From an uncultured Verrucomicrobiota bacterium (GTDB lineage Bacteria > Verrucomicrobiota > Verrucomicrobiia > Limisphaerales > UBA9464): a stretch of DNA of 64,000 nucleotides. The position numbers and the translations under genes are program-made. Position 1 is the first letter of the stretch, and every line of letters begins with the position of its first letter. The stretch covers positions 62,001-126,000 of the forward strand of contig CAIXUG010000003.1 of the NCBI GenBank assembly GCA_903922605.1, in the 5' to 3' direction. The notes under the pieces are model-generated. The model did not search any database and had not been told where the DNA came from. It saw nothing but the letters and a program-made list of their open reading frames with translations. Shown here piece by piece: positions 17,500-27,134 of the stretch.

Positions 17500-19068
17500 T
17501 TACCAGACCCAGTCGCCCTGCTCGTCGAACAACGTTTTGCCGGACACGCCGCCGTCGTCCTTCTCATCCCAGCCGACGGAATAGAGCACGAACTGGGCGT
17601 CGGCGACACGGCGATACCGGTAGGGTTCGCCCGTGAGTGCGTCCTTGGGCAACTGGGCCACGAAGCGGGGCACGAGCGCCTCGAGCTTCTCGGGGAACCG
17701 GCCATCGGCGAGCCGGCACCGTTCCAACGCGCAGGCGAGTGCGGCCTGATCCAACGTGGCCTGGGCCGACGCCGCCTTGAACGGAAATTTGGCGAGTCCG
17801 GGCTGCATGAGCGCGGCGAGGACCTGGTGGTGGAGGAGGGCATTCAGTTCCTTCCCCAGGCCCCCGCCGGAGATCTGCCGTTGCAGCTCCTGGGCGTCGC
17901 TGGCAAGCAGATGCGGCGAAATCCGCTTCTGGGCCGGATCGAAGGCCCCGGGTGATTGGTTCTGATAGAACCGGCAGAGGTTCACCTGCTCCAGATAATA
18001 CCAGCCGTGGGGCGCGATCCGCCCGAGCAGGTTGACAAAATCCCCTCCCCACAAAGACGGGGATAAGCCGGACTGGGGCTCGGCCAGATCGCTCAGCCGG
18101 TATTTTTGCCGATAAAGCAGGTCGGCGGTCAGAATGGTGGCGGCGCGCTCGGCCGCGCGCGGTCGGTCCAGGTCTTTCAGAAGATCAAGCCGCTGAAGCC
18201 GCGCCTCCAGATCCTCAAGCTGCGCCGCCGACCAGCGATGTTCGGACAGGCCTTCCCAGATCGGCTGGATGGCGAGCTGCAGGCAGGCAATGCGTACCAG
18301 ATAGGAGATCAGGAACGGCTCCTCCTTCACGGAATCGGCCATGTAAAACAACAGCTTCAAATCCTCCAGCGCCTGATCGGACTGACCGGCGGCCAGCTCG
18401 GCACTCGCCTTGAGGCGCAGGCGGTTGCAGGTGGTTTTGATCTGGGCCAGGTGCGGCAACAGGATTCCCCAGGGGTTTTCCAAATTATAAACCACCGGAT
18501 ATCGGATGTGAGGCCGCAGGCTGGCGGCCCGGAGCTCCTGGAAAATCGCCTCGTCGCCCTGCAATCCTGCCAGCACGGCCGGGGCGGCCTGGGCGCGGGA
18601 CTCCGCATCGAGTTTTCCCGTGTCGGTGTACCGGTACGAATTGATCGTGCCGCCTTCGACGGCCTTCAGGGCCGCACCCCAGGCAACGAGATCCGTGAAC
18701 TGTCGCCGGCTTTGATCCTGGCCCGGAAGCTTGGCATCTGCCTTCGAAAAACTGTCCTCCCAAGTGTGTCCTTTGGGGAACCACGACTCGACAAAGGGCG
18801 TGGCGGCAAAGTTCTGCTCGTCCGGGATCGGCGGAGGAATGAAAGCCTGCAGGTCCAGTTGCGCACCCGTCGCCTCCAATTCCTGCCGGTAAGTGTTCCA
18901 GGTGCGGCGTCCCCGCCAGTTCTCCTCGCCGTAGAGCAGCGCGATGAGCGTCACCACCCAGGCCAGGACGATCAGTGTATGTCGCACGGTCTGCCAGCGG
19001 AAAAGCCAGCGGAAGAAGCGGCGGGTGGTGGTACGTTCCCAGGCGGTCGGCGGAGTGGGTGTGTCCAT
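17500..19068 (-). CDS. Uncharacterised membrane protein, third gene of an ECF operon
   Basis: A 522-residue protein with an N-terminal membrane helix (HTLIVLAWVVTLIALLYGEE) directly followed by WRGRRTW. The remaining 460 residues are predicted periplasmic and mostly helical, with a short C-terminal segment (LTGEPYRYRRVADAQFVLYS) reminiscent of the end of pseudopilin-like domains. No enzyme family is recognised. It starts 3 nt after the 142-residue gene and so belongs to the ECF sigma operon that reads leftwards; its 3' end is only 4 nt from the oppositely oriented ECF gene at 16932-17495, with no terminator between. Probably part of the envelope stress or sensing output of this operon. Confidence 0.75.
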   Translation of the reverse strand: MDTPTPPTAWERTTTRRFFRWLFRWQTVRHTLIVLAWVVTLIALLYGEENWRGRRTWNTYRQELEATGAQLDLQAFIPPPIPDEQNFAATPFVESWFPKGHTWEDSFSKADAKLPGQDQSRRQFTDLVAWGAALKAVEGGTINSYRYTDTGKLDAESRAQAAPAVLAGLQGDEAIFQELRAASLRPHIRYPVVYNLENPWGILLPHLAQIKTTCNRLRLKASAELAAGQSDQALEDLKLLFYMADSVKEEPFLISYLVRIACLQLAIQPIWEGLSEHRWSAAQLEDLEARLQRLDLLKDLDRPRAAERAATILTADLLYRQKYRLSDLAEPQSGLSPSLWGGDFVNLLGRIAPHGWYYLEQVNLCRFYQNQSPGAFDPAQKRISPHLLASDAQELQRQISGGGLGKELNALLHHQVLAALMQPGLAKFPFKAASAQATLDQAALACALERCRLADGRFPEKLEALVPRFVAQLPKDALTGEPYRYRRVADAQFVLYSVGWDEKDDGGVSGKTLFDEQGDWVW

Positions 19069-19071
19069 AAG

Positions 19072-19500
19072 TCAGGCAATGATGGTTGAGGGGGCGGGAT
19101 CGCTCCGGCGCGGCGGTGCAAACGCGTGCGGCACAGTCGGGGTGGGCGCGACCGGTGGCTGGAGCAGTTCCCACAATTGCCGCCGGTGTTCCCGAAACGC
19201 CATCAGGAGCTGGCGTGGGGGCGGTGTGCCTTGCAGGGCAAGGGTAGGCACCATGGGCGATTTCGGCTCGGAATTCAAAACGACCACGAGGAGCCAGGCC
19301 GCACTCAGCCCGGACAGATGCCAGCGGAACGGCCGGAGAAACGCCCGGAACGACCACCGGATTTCGGATTGGTCTCCGGCATGGAGTGGCGTCGGGACCG
19401 GCACCTCTGGCAGATCCGCCAACACTTCCTGCCGGAGGGCATCCAGTCTGGCTTGGGCGTCGTGGTGACGGGCGAACAGAACTTCACGCGGGGTCTTCAT
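19072..19500 (-). CDS. Putative anti-sigma-like membrane protein
   Basis: A 142-residue protein with one membrane helix (HLSGLSAAWLLVVVLNSEP, about residues 61-79), a soluble, charged N-terminus and a proline-rich C-terminus. Its start codon overlaps the stop codon of the upstream ECF sigma gene (ATGA), indicating translational coupling. A cytoplasmic N-terminal domain plus one helix, encoded right after an ECF sigma factor, fits an anti-sigma factor, but no zinc-binding HxxxCxxC motif is present, so the role rests on context. Confidence 0.7.
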   Translation of the reverse strand: MKTPREVLFARHHDAQARLDALRQEVLADLPEVPVPTPLHAGDQSEIRWSFRAFLRPFRWHLSGLSAAWLLVVVLNSEPKSPMVPTLALQGTPPPRQLLMAFREHRRQLWELLQPPVAPTPTVPHAFAPPRRSDPAPSTIIA

Positions 19501-20048
19501 GGGGTTTCCTCCACCAGTTTGCGCAGGGTCTTCCGGGCGTAATGCAGCCGCGACTTCACCGTGCCGGGTTGCGTGGCGGTGATGGCGGCGATCTCGTCGA
19601 GCGAAAAATCCTCCAGGTAATGCAACAGCAGCACGGATCGTTGCGACGGCGGGAGCTGTTGGAGCAGTCTCATGAATTCGGCCTCCTGTTCCTGCCGGAT
19701 GAGCAGCTCGTCTGGGCCGTCTTCGAACTCCGGTGAACCCCCGGTGAACTCTTCGCGCAGGAGGTCCTCGCGGCCCTGCTTGCGCCAGCGCTGGATGCAC
19801 TTCTGATGCGCGATGCCGAAGAGCCAGCTTCCGAACTTGGCGTCCTCCCGCAGGCTGCCGAGGTGCCGGACCGCATTGATGAAAGTCTCCTGGACGATAT
19901 CGAGGCTGACCTGCTCGTGATGGACCAATTCGAAGACATAGACGTAGAGCGGAAGCTGGTAGCGACGGAAGAGCGCATCCCAGGCCTCCGGTGATCCGGA
20001 CCTGGCTTGCCGCACGGGCAGTTGTTCGCACTCGGCCACTTCCAGCAT
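19497..20048 (-). CDS. ECF-type sigma-70 factor
   Basis: Region 2 (YQLPLYVYVFELVHHEQVSL, DIVQETFINAVRHL, then FGSWLFGIAHQKCIQRWRK) and region 4 (PPSQRSVLLLHYLEDFSLDE, IAAITATQPGTVKSRLHYAR) are both clear; the protein has about 183 residues. The start at 20048 removes a poorly conserved extension read from a TTG further upstream. The gene leads a three-gene operon with the 142-residue and 522-residue membrane proteins. The likely role is control of an envelope-related regulon, with the coupled membrane protein as the probable antagonist. Confidence 0.92.
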   Translation of the reverse strand: MLEVAECEQLPVRQARSGSPEAWDALFRRYQLPLYVYVFELVHHEQVSLDIVQETFINAVRHLGSLREDAKFGSWLFGIAHQKCIQRWRKQGREDLLREEFTGGSPEFEDGPDELLIRQEQEAEFMRLLQQLPPSQRSVLLLHYLEDFSLDEIAAITATQPGTVKSRLHYARKTLRKLVEETP

Positions 20049-20211
20049 TTGTATCCAGTGGAATGCGGCGGGCGAGCAAAGGTTCAATGGGAACGTGATT
20101 TCCGGTTGGGGCGGGTCTCGCTCGGGTTAGCACGGACGGTAATGGTTATTCTTAACCAATTGCGACAGAGCATGATAGTGAGACGTTTTGAAGGGGGCTG
20201 CTGCATCCTTG

Positions 20212-20239
20212 TTGACAATCAAACGCCCCGGACATACCA
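20212..20239 (+). promoter_or_regulatory. Candidate promoter for the riboswitch transcript
   Basis: A perfect TTGACA at 20212-20217 is followed 16 nt later by ATACCA, a weak -10. Transcription would begin about 20 nt before the first riboswitch helix. The -10 is poor, so the call rests mainly on position and the consensus -35. Confidence 0.35.
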
Positions 20240-20262
20240 GCGACCCGTCTGTAGCAGCCTAA

Positions 20263-20396
20263 GCCGGTTTGCCTTCCTGCAAGCCGGCGCGGGGGAACCA
20301 AATTCCCCGACGCAAGTCGGGGAGGGGGCGCACGGCACCGGGTAACCGGGGCCAAGGTCACTTCCAAGACCAAGCCCGTCAGCTAACTCCGTCGGC
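20263..20396 (+). promoter_or_regulatory. ydaO-yuaA (cyclic di-AMP) riboswitch
   Basis: The RNA sense strand carries the landmarks of this class in order: a 5' GCCGG that can pair with UCGGC at the 3' end (P1), then the conserved GGGGGAACCAAA (compare GGAGGAACC in known members), a GGGG-containing internal arm, and the highly conserved 3' core CCCGUCAGCUAACUCCGUCG. Order and spacing match the Thermoanaerobacter ydaO aptamer as remembered. The class binds cyclic di-AMP, usually turning expression off, and typically controls cell-wall, osmolyte and potassium genes. The first downstream gene starts about 135 nt later. No obvious terminator stem was found, so control may act on translation or by another hairpin. 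Confidence 0.85.
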
Positions 20397-20530
20397 ACCT
20401 GGAAGGGCGATCCTCTGGGATCCTGCGTGTGCGGGTTCCCCATGTTCACCCCGTCTGAAACCGCGTGGCGGCCTCGTGCTGACGCGCACCGACGCGCCGT
20501 GCCCCTGGGGCGTGGCGCAGGGCTGACCCT

Positions 20531-20779
20531 ATGAGTGAACCAGTACCAGTACCTCGCGATCCGCGCGCCTGCCCCGAGTGCGGCGCGCAATCCCTGTATC
20601 AAACCACGGCCACCTTCCGCGACGGGCATGGCCGCTTCCTGCTGCCGGGGCTCGGAACTTTGTTCCGCAGCGCCGAAGTCCAGATCCGGGTCTGCGCCGA
20701 TTGTGGCCTGACCCGCTCCTACGCCATGCCGGACGCCCGTGCGAAGCTCCGCACCTCGGTCCGTTGGCAACCGCTGTGA
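20531..20779 (+). CDS. Small zinc-ribbon protein, 82 aa
   Basis: The first gene after the cyclic-di-AMP riboswitch. Two CxxC pairs, CPEC (residues 14-17) and CADC (55-58), are separated by about 37 residues, as in zinc-ribbon proteins, with FRDGHGRFLLPGLGTLF between. The gene is 36 nt upstream of the SPFH gene and probably in the same transcript. The role is unknown; a regulatory or adaptor function for the SPFH protein is an inference from context. Confidence 0.75.
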   Translation: MSEPVPVPRDPRACPECGAQSLYQTTATFRDGHGRFLLPGLGTLFRSAEVQIRVCADCGLTRSYAMPDARAKLRTSVRWQPL

Positions 20780-20815
20780 ATCCAATCTGAACCCCCTTTT
20801 GAAAGAAACCCTGTC

Positions 20816-22594
20816 ATGAATGCTACCATCACTCTCGTCGGCGTCGGTATCACCGCTGGCTCGCTCCTCGTCGGCCTGGTCCTCCTGCACTTGCTGGTGG
20901 GCGCGGTGCTCATCGATGAGCGCCAGGTCGGCGTGGTCATCAAGCGCTTCGGCTCGCGTTCGCTGCCCCCCGGCCGGCTGCTCGCCCTCAACGGCGAGGC
21001 CGGCTACCAGGCCGACACGCTCGCGCCCGGCCTGCACTTCGGCTACTGGCGCTGGCAATATCAGGTGCTCAAGATGCCCGTCACCGAGGTCGCACCGGGC
21101 GAGATCGCCCTCGTGGTCGCGGCCGATGGCGCACCCATCCCCGCCGAACGCATCCTCGGCCGCGTCGTGGACTGCGACAGCTTCCAGGACGCGCGGAAAT
21201 TCCTCGTGGGCGGCGGTGAGCGTGGCCGGCAGCTCGGCATCATCACCGCCGGCACCTACCGCATCAATACGGCGCTCTTCAACGTCATCACCGCCGCGCA
21301 GGCGCCCGCATTTGGCATGGAGACCGGCGCGCTGTTCGTCCAACGCGTGGAGCCGGACCAGGTCGGCATTGTCACCACACTCGACGGCTGTCCGATCGAG
21401 GGCGGCGAGATTGCCGGCCCGACCATCGCGCACCACGACAACTTTCAGGACGCCCAGGCGTTCATCACGGGCGGCGGACGGCGCGGCCTGCAGGAGCAGG
21501 TGCTGCTCAGCGGCAGCTGGAACCTCAACCCCTGGTTTGCGCAGGTCGAACAGGTGCCAATGGTCGAGGTGCCCATCGGTTCCGTGGGCGTCGTGATTTC
21601 CTTCGTGGGTGCAGCCCACGAGGACGTGAGCGGCACGGACTTCAAGCACGGCGACCTGGTGAACGTCGGTCACAAGGGCGTCTGGGTTACGCCGCTCTAT
21701 CCGGGCAAGCACCCGCTCAACACCCGCGTGATGCGGGTCGAGCGTGTGCCCACCACCAACATCGTCCTCAACTGGGCCTCACGCACCGAGTCGCACAATT
21801 TCGACGCGAAGCTCAGCTCGATCACCGTGCGTTCGCGCGACGGCTTCGCCTTCAACCTCGACGTGTCGCAGATCATCCACGTGGGTGCGCTCGACGCCCC
21901 CAAGGTCATCTCGCGTATTGGTTCCATGCAGAACCTGGTGGACCACGCGCTCCAGCCGATTGTCGGCAACTACTTCCGCAACTCCGCGCAGTCCTGCACG
22001 GTGCTCGATTTCCTGAGCGCGCGCAGCCAGCGGCAGACGGAGGCGACCGAGCATATCCGCGCCGCCATCGGTGCGTATGACGTGCAGGCCATCGACACGC
22101 TCATCGGAGACATCCACCCGCCGGCCGAGCTGATGCAGACGCAGACCGACCGCAAGATCGCGGAGGAGCAGCGCAAGACCTACGAGGTGCAGGAGGCCGC
22201 GCAGAAGCAGCGCCAGCAGCTCGTCCGCGAGACGGCGGTGGCGGACATCCAGTCCCAGGTCGTCGGGGCCGAGCAGGGCGTGAACATCGCCGAGCTGAAG
22301 TCCGACGCCCACATCAAGCAGGCCACCGGCGAGGCCGAAGGCGTGCGCCTCCGCGCGCTCGGCGAGGCCGAGGCCATCCGCGCCACCGGCAGTGCCAAGG
22401 CGCAGGCCTACCGCGCCGGTGTCGAGGCGCTCGGAGCGCAGGGCTACACGCTCATGCAGCTGATGCAGATCGTGGGCGAACAGCACGTCCGTATCGTGCC
22501 CGATGTGGCCGTGAATGGCACCGGCGCCAACGCCGGCCTGGTCGAGGGCCTGCTCGGCACCATGCTGAAAAAGGAAACCGCATTGGCGGCCTGA
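20816..22594 (+). CDS. SPFH/band-7 (flotillin-like) membrane protein with internal duplication
   Basis: A 592-residue protein: one N-terminal membrane helix (residues 8-32), beta-rich segments, the SPFH domain (about residues 260-420, with ITVRSRDGFAFNLDVSQIIH) and a long Glu/Ala/Gln-rich coiled coil (about 430-560, with EAEGVRLRALGEAEAIRATG), as in flotillins. SPFH proteins oligomerise into membrane microdomain scaffolds. Before the SPFH domain there is an internal tandem repeat of about 65 residues: FQDARKFLVGGGERG at 123-137 and FQDAQAFITGGGRRG at 210-224. It is the main gene of the riboswitch-controlled operon. Confidence 0.92.
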   Translation: MNATITLVGVGITAGSLLVGLVLLHLLVGAVLIDERQVGVVIKRFGSRSLPPGRLLALNGEAGYQADTLAPGLHFGYWRWQYQVLKMPVTEVAPGEIALVVAADGAPIPAERILGRVVDCDSFQDARKFLVGGGERGRQLGIITAGTYRINTALFNVITAAQAPAFGMETGALFVQRVEPDQVGIVTTLDGCPIEGGEIAGPTIAHHDNFQDAQAFITGGGRRGLQEQVLLSGSWNLNPWFAQVEQVPMVEVPIGSVGVVISFVGAAHEDVSGTDFKHGDLVNVGHKGVWVTPLYPGKHPLNTRVMRVERVPTTNIVLNWASRTESHNFDAKLSSITVRSRDGFAFNLDVSQIIHVGALDAPKVISRIGSMQNLVDHALQPIVGNYFRNSAQSCTVLDFLSARSQRQTEATEHIRAAIGAYDVQAIDTLIGDIHPPAELMQTQTDRKIAEEQRKTYEVQEAAQKQRQQLVRETAVADIQSQVVGAEQGVNIAELKSDAHIKQATGEAEGVRLRALGEAEAIRATGSAKAQAYRAGVEALGAQGYTLMQLMQIVGEQHVRIVPDVAVNGTGANAGLVEGLLGTMLKKETALAA

Positions 22595-22615
22595 AACGCG
22601 TGGGAGGAAAAGCAA

Positions 22616-22658
22616 AACGCCCCGGAAGTCACCTTCCGGGGCGTTCTTTTTGAAGCGG
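22616..22658. terminator. Bidirectional terminator, copy 1 of an exact 43-bp repeat
   Basis: A strong stem (CGCCCCGGAAG with CTTCCGGGGCG, TCAC loop) is followed by TTCTTTTT on the plus strand; on the minus strand it ends in GTTTTGCTTTT. It lies between the convergent SPFH and LamG genes and can terminate both. The same 43 bp recur exactly at 23786-23828. Confidence 0.88.
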
Positions 22659-22716
22659 ATATCCTATTTACAGTCTCTCCGCTAAGGGGCCGTCTGGTCC
22701 GCCTTCCCATCAGCCC

Positions 22717-23673
22717 TCATGGTTTCACCAGGCGGAAAAAGCCGGCGGACAAGCTTCCGGGAGGCTTCGTGAAGAGGGTATATCCCGTGCGCTCTATTCC
22801 AGGCGAAAGCGGATCCCAGGTCTGCAAATCTGCCGAAGCTTCCACCGTCCAGTCCGCGAACAAGGCGGGCCATGCGAGACTGATTGCCCCACTTTCCCGC
22901 GCAATTGCCAGTTGGGGCGCCACCGAGGCCTGCTGGTACAGTGCCTGGATTTCCGTCTGGCTCAGGGCACGATCGAACAGTTGCGGCTCATCCAGCACCC
23001 CGCTGAAGCGTCCGTTGTAGGACTCCTCCGAAGATCCGAAAACCATCGGCTGGCTGCCGCACTGGACCGGGAAGGCCGCCGGTGACGTGCCTTCCAACAT
23101 TCCGTCCACGTAGAGGCGCACGTGGCTGCCATCAGCCGTGGCCGCCACGAAGTAGAACCGGTTGGTTTCCACGATCGTCACCCCGGGAGTCACCACCTGG
23201 TTCGCCGTGCCGGGGCCATTCGCGATGACGATCTTGAACCGGTCGGCGCCGGTCAGCCGGTCCTTGACGAGGGCAAAGCCCTCAAAGCCGCTGTTCGCCG
23301 GCCGTCGCTTGAACATCAGGTACTGCAGACCCGGAGTCGCCGCCCCGGGCGTGAGCAGCTCGTTGAACTTCACCCAGCAGGCGACCGTGATCTGGGTGGG
23401 ATGCTGGCTCGGATCGTCCGGCACCGACACGACATTGCTCCGGCCGTCAAAACTGAATCCTTTGCCAAAGACCGCCCCGGCATAGCCGCCGCCAGCGCCG
23501 AGAACCGCCGAATTGGTCCCTGCCAGATTAACCGTGCTGCCATCACCCGGCCACCAGCCCACTGGCACGGGCAGGTCGCCGGCCTGGAGAACCACTGCAA
23601 GACGGAAAAATCCCACGAACCAAAGCATCGCGAAGCGGTGTGGATTCCAAGTCCTCGGGCGTTGGCGCAGCAT
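22717..23673 (-). CDS. Secreted LamG/concanavalin-like domain protein
   Basis: A 318-residue protein. A basic N-terminus and hydrophobic stretch (MLWFVGFFRLAVVLQAG) form a signal peptide; a LamG-like jelly roll follows (about residues 40-235), with GWWPGDGSTVNLAG, the ITVACWVKF core and SGVLDEPQLFDRALSQTEIQ. A C-terminal module (WTVEASADLQTWDPL and a terminal FFRLVKP) resembles the end of the protein at 60644-62041. LamG-like domains bind carbohydrates or proteins. Start at 23673 or 23628; both keep the signal peptide. The gene lies between two identical terminator copies, suggesting insertion or duplication. Confidence 0.85.
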   Translation of the reverse strand: MLRQRPRTWNPHRFAMLWFVGFFRLAVVLQAGDLPVPVGWWPGDGSTVNLAGTNSAVLGAGGGYAGAVFGKGFSFDGRSNVVSVPDDPSQHPTQITVACWVKFNELLTPGAATPGLQYLMFKRRPANSGFEGFALVKDRLTGADRFKIVIANGPGTANQVVTPGVTIVETNRFYFVAATADGSHVRLYVDGMLEGTSPAAFPVQCGSQPMVFGSSEESYNGRFSGVLDEPQLFDRALSQTEIQALYQQASVAPQLAIARESGAISLAWPALFADWTVEASADLQTWDPLSPGIERTGYTLFTKPPGSLSAGFFRLVKP

Positions 23674-23785
23674 CGCTATGCACTCGCTGGCCGGGCAGCC
23701 GCTGTCAACCTCTACCCCACTGATTCAACGAAGCGGCATTTCGCGTTTCGCAGCGGCGCCTGGATCGCCAGCGGCAGAAAATAAT

Positions 23786-23828
23786 AACGCCCCGGAAGTC
23801 ACCTTCCGGGGCGTTCTTTTTGAAGCGG
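23786..23828. terminator. Bidirectional terminator, copy 2 of an exact 43-bp repeat
   Basis: Identical over 43 bp to 22616-22658. Here it lies just after the enolase stop codon; read on the minus strand the stem is followed by TTATTATTTT, giving a good enolase terminator. On the other side it is upstream of the LamG gene start. Confidence 0.88.
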
Positions 23829-23832
23829 TGAC

Positions 23833-25254
<1,422 letters not shown>

Positions 25255-25309
25255 CTACCCGGCCCTGCGCCTGCTTGGCTGTGCGCCCGCCGGACCGTCG
25301 GCAACACGT

Positions 25310-26308
25310 ATGTCCAATTCGTCCCCGGAACTGAACACGCAGCTCAAGGCTGCCGCCGAACACCTCGCCCTTGTCCGCACCGAGGTCGGCAAGGTCATCG
25401 TCGGCCAGCGCGAACTGATCCACCGCCTGCTGGTATCGCTGGTCGCGCGCGGCCACGTGCTGCTGGAGGGGCTGCCCGGCCTGGCCAAGACCGCCAGCGT
25501 CAGTGCGCTCGCGCAGGCCACCCACTGCCAGTTCTCGCGCATCCAGTTCACACCCGACCTGCTGCCCGGCGACATCACCGGTTCGCTCATTTACGACCCG
25601 TTGAAGGGCACGTATTCGACGCGGCAGGGTCCCATCTTCGCCAACCTCGTCCTGGCCGACGAAATCAACCGCGCACCGAGCAAGGTGCAGTCGGCCCTGC
25701 TCGAGGCGATGCAGGAGCGGCAGGTGACCATCGGCGACCAGACGTGGCCGCTGCCCAAGCCCTTTCTGGTTCTCGCGACCCAGAACCCTATTGAGCAGGA
25801 AGGCACCTATCCGCTGCCCGAGGCGCAGATGGACCGCTTCATGTTGAAAGTCATCGTCGGCTACCCGAGCGCGGCGGAGGAACTGGTCATCCTGGACCGC
25901 ATGGCCTCGACGTCCCCGAACCTTTCCCTCAATGCCGTCGTATCACCGGAAGAGATCCTTGGCTACCAGTCGCTGGTGAACCAGATCCACGTGGATGCGC
26001 TGGTGAAGGACTACGTCGTGCGCCTGGTCATCGCCACCCGGGAGGCTGCGACCGGTCAGGGCGTCGCCCCGGAGCTGAAGCGCCTCGTGCGCATTGGCGC
26101 CAGCCCGCGCGCCACGATCAATCTTACCCTGGCCGCCCGCGCCTGCGCGCTGCTCGAAGGTCGCGACCACGTCACGCCTGATGACATCAAGCTCATCGCG
26201 CCCGACGTGCTCCGTCACCGCATCCTGCTCACCTACGAGGCCGAGGCCGAGGAAGTCACCACCGCCAGCATCGTCCAGACGCTGCTGGGCAAGGTGAAGG
26301 TGCCGTGA
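25310..26308 (+). CDS. MoxR-family AAA+ ATPase
   Basis: A 332-residue AAA+ protein with P-loop EGLPGLAKT (residues 53-61), Walker B (LVLADEINR, near 113-121), sensor region (ATQNPIEQEGTYPLPEAQMDR) and a C-terminal lid. MoxR proteins work with DUF58 and VWA partners as chaperones for protein complex maturation or envelope stress. It leads the operon that continues with the 153-residue protein and the DUF58, DUF4381, VWA, VWA and TPR genes. The start shown is supported by homology at KVIVGQREL. Confidence 0.95.
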   Translation: MSNSSPELNTQLKAAAEHLALVRTEVGKVIVGQRELIHRLLVSLVARGHVLLEGLPGLAKTASVSALAQATHCQFSRIQFTPDLLPGDITGSLIYDPLKGTYSTRQGPIFANLVLADEINRAPSKVQSALLEAMQERQVTIGDQTWPLPKPFLVLATQNPIEQEGTYPLPEAQMDRFMLKVIVGYPSAAEELVILDRMASTSPNLSLNAVVSPEEILGYQSLVNQIHVDALVKDYVVRLVIATREAATGQGVAPELKRLVRIGASPRATINLTLAARACALLEGRDHVTPDDIKLIAPDVLRHRILLTYEAEAEEVTTASIVQTLLGKVKVP

Positions 26309-26348
26309 TGGGGCTGGTTTCCCCGATTACCCGAAAACGAAGCGCGCC

Positions 26349-26810
26349 ATGAGCCTACGCAACAAGATCCGCGTCACCGTCGTCGCGCTCGCCCTCCTCG
26401 TGGCGGGGCTTACCTACTACACGATGCGGGAGCCGTGCCGGTACGATCCCGCCAAAGTGTCGGCGGATTTGCAGGGATTGCAGGAACCTTACCGCAAGGT
26501 CTCGATCGACTACTACGTGGCCGAGGGCGGGGCGATCGGCATCGCTCTGACGGATGCGAAGGGGACGGAGAAAAAGTTCCTGCTGCCGAAATCCGCTTCG
26601 GGCCATTACGACCAGATCCTCGCCGGTGTCCAGTATGTGAAGGAGGCGGGAGGCGTGCCGGTGCCCGACCCAGACCAGAGCCGCCGGATGCTCACCGACA
26701 TCGTCGTCCGCTACGGGGATGGCGGCCCGGATGCCGACATGGCCCTGCTGGCCCTGCGCGGCCACCCGGTGGACCGCCTGCGCGTGTGGATTCGCCGGAA
26801 GATGGAGTGA
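26349..26810 (+). CDS. Uncharacterised membrane-anchored protein, 153 aa
   Basis: The N-terminus (KIRVTVVALALLVAGLTYYTM) is an uncleaved signal anchor; a soluble domain of about 125 residues follows, without a recognised motif. It sits 40 nt after moxR, and 3 nt before the remnant of a DUF58 gene, so it was once the second gene of a compact operon. Its position suggests a role with the MoxR/DUF58 complex, but this is inferred only from context. Confidence 0.7.
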   Translation: MSLRNKIRVTVVALALLVAGLTYYTMREPCRYDPAKVSADLQGLQEPYRKVSIDYYVAEGGAIGIALTDAKGTEKKFLLPKSASGHYDQILAGVQYVKEAGGVPVPDPDQSRRMLTDIVVRYGDGGPDADMALLALRGHPVDRLRVWIRRKME

Positions 26811-26813
26811 TCG

Positions 26814-26910
26814 ATGCTCCCCCCCGACTACCTCAAACGCCTCCGGCAGGTCGAAGTCCGCGCAAGGATCGTGAGCGAGCAGCTCATGGGCGGGCGGTTA
26901 GCCAGCCTCT
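26814..26910 (+). pseudogene. 5' remnant of a DUF58 gene
   Basis: The first 28 or so codons are identical at the protein level to the intact DUF58 gene at 27307 (MLPPDYLKRLRQVEVRARIV then SEQLMGGRL), then the similarity ends and an unrelated frame follows. Over the first 84 nt there are six differences, all of them synonymous, including one Arg codon changed at two positions. This is therefore not a fresh tandem copy. It lies 3 nt after the 153-residue gene, the position expected for the original DUF58 start. Unlikely to be functional. Confidence 0.75.
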
Positions 26911-26996
26911 TCAGGTGGTGCGCGATGTGGGCATCGTGTCTACAAATTCTGAGGCTCGTTTTTTCCCCGTGGCCTGCCATTGGGCACCTGGAGCGT

Positions 26997-27072
26997 GGTG
27001 GGGCGAGTGTCCTCACGAGCCGGGCCACCCCTGCGCCGGGCCGCCGCAGCTCGCGAGGACGCTCGCCCCACC
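26997..27072. repeat. 24-bp imperfect inverted repeat with GC-rich centre
   Basis: Arms at 26997-27020 and 27049-27072 pair at 22 of 24 positions (GGTGGGGCGAGTGTCCTC with its complement), the two exceptions being wobble-type. The 28-nt centre is GC-rich and contains GCCGGGCC-like stems. Only one copy is in this window. It lies between the DUF58 remnant and a small open frame, at the presumed rearrangement site. Confidence 0.7.
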
Positions 27073-27134
27073 GGCTTTTCTTTCATGCGCCAGTCGTATG
27101 TTCTTCATGAAAGCTAACTATCCGGAACACCAAA

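Noticed and set aside
20219-21712. 497-residue minus-strand frame over the riboswitch and SPFH gene
   Set aside because: Antisense to a well-supported gene and to a structured RNA; no domain pattern.
26814-27110. 98-residue frame starting at the DUF58 remnant
   Set aside because: Similarity to DUF58 stops after about 30 residues and the rest reads through an inverted repeat; treated as a pseudogene remnant.
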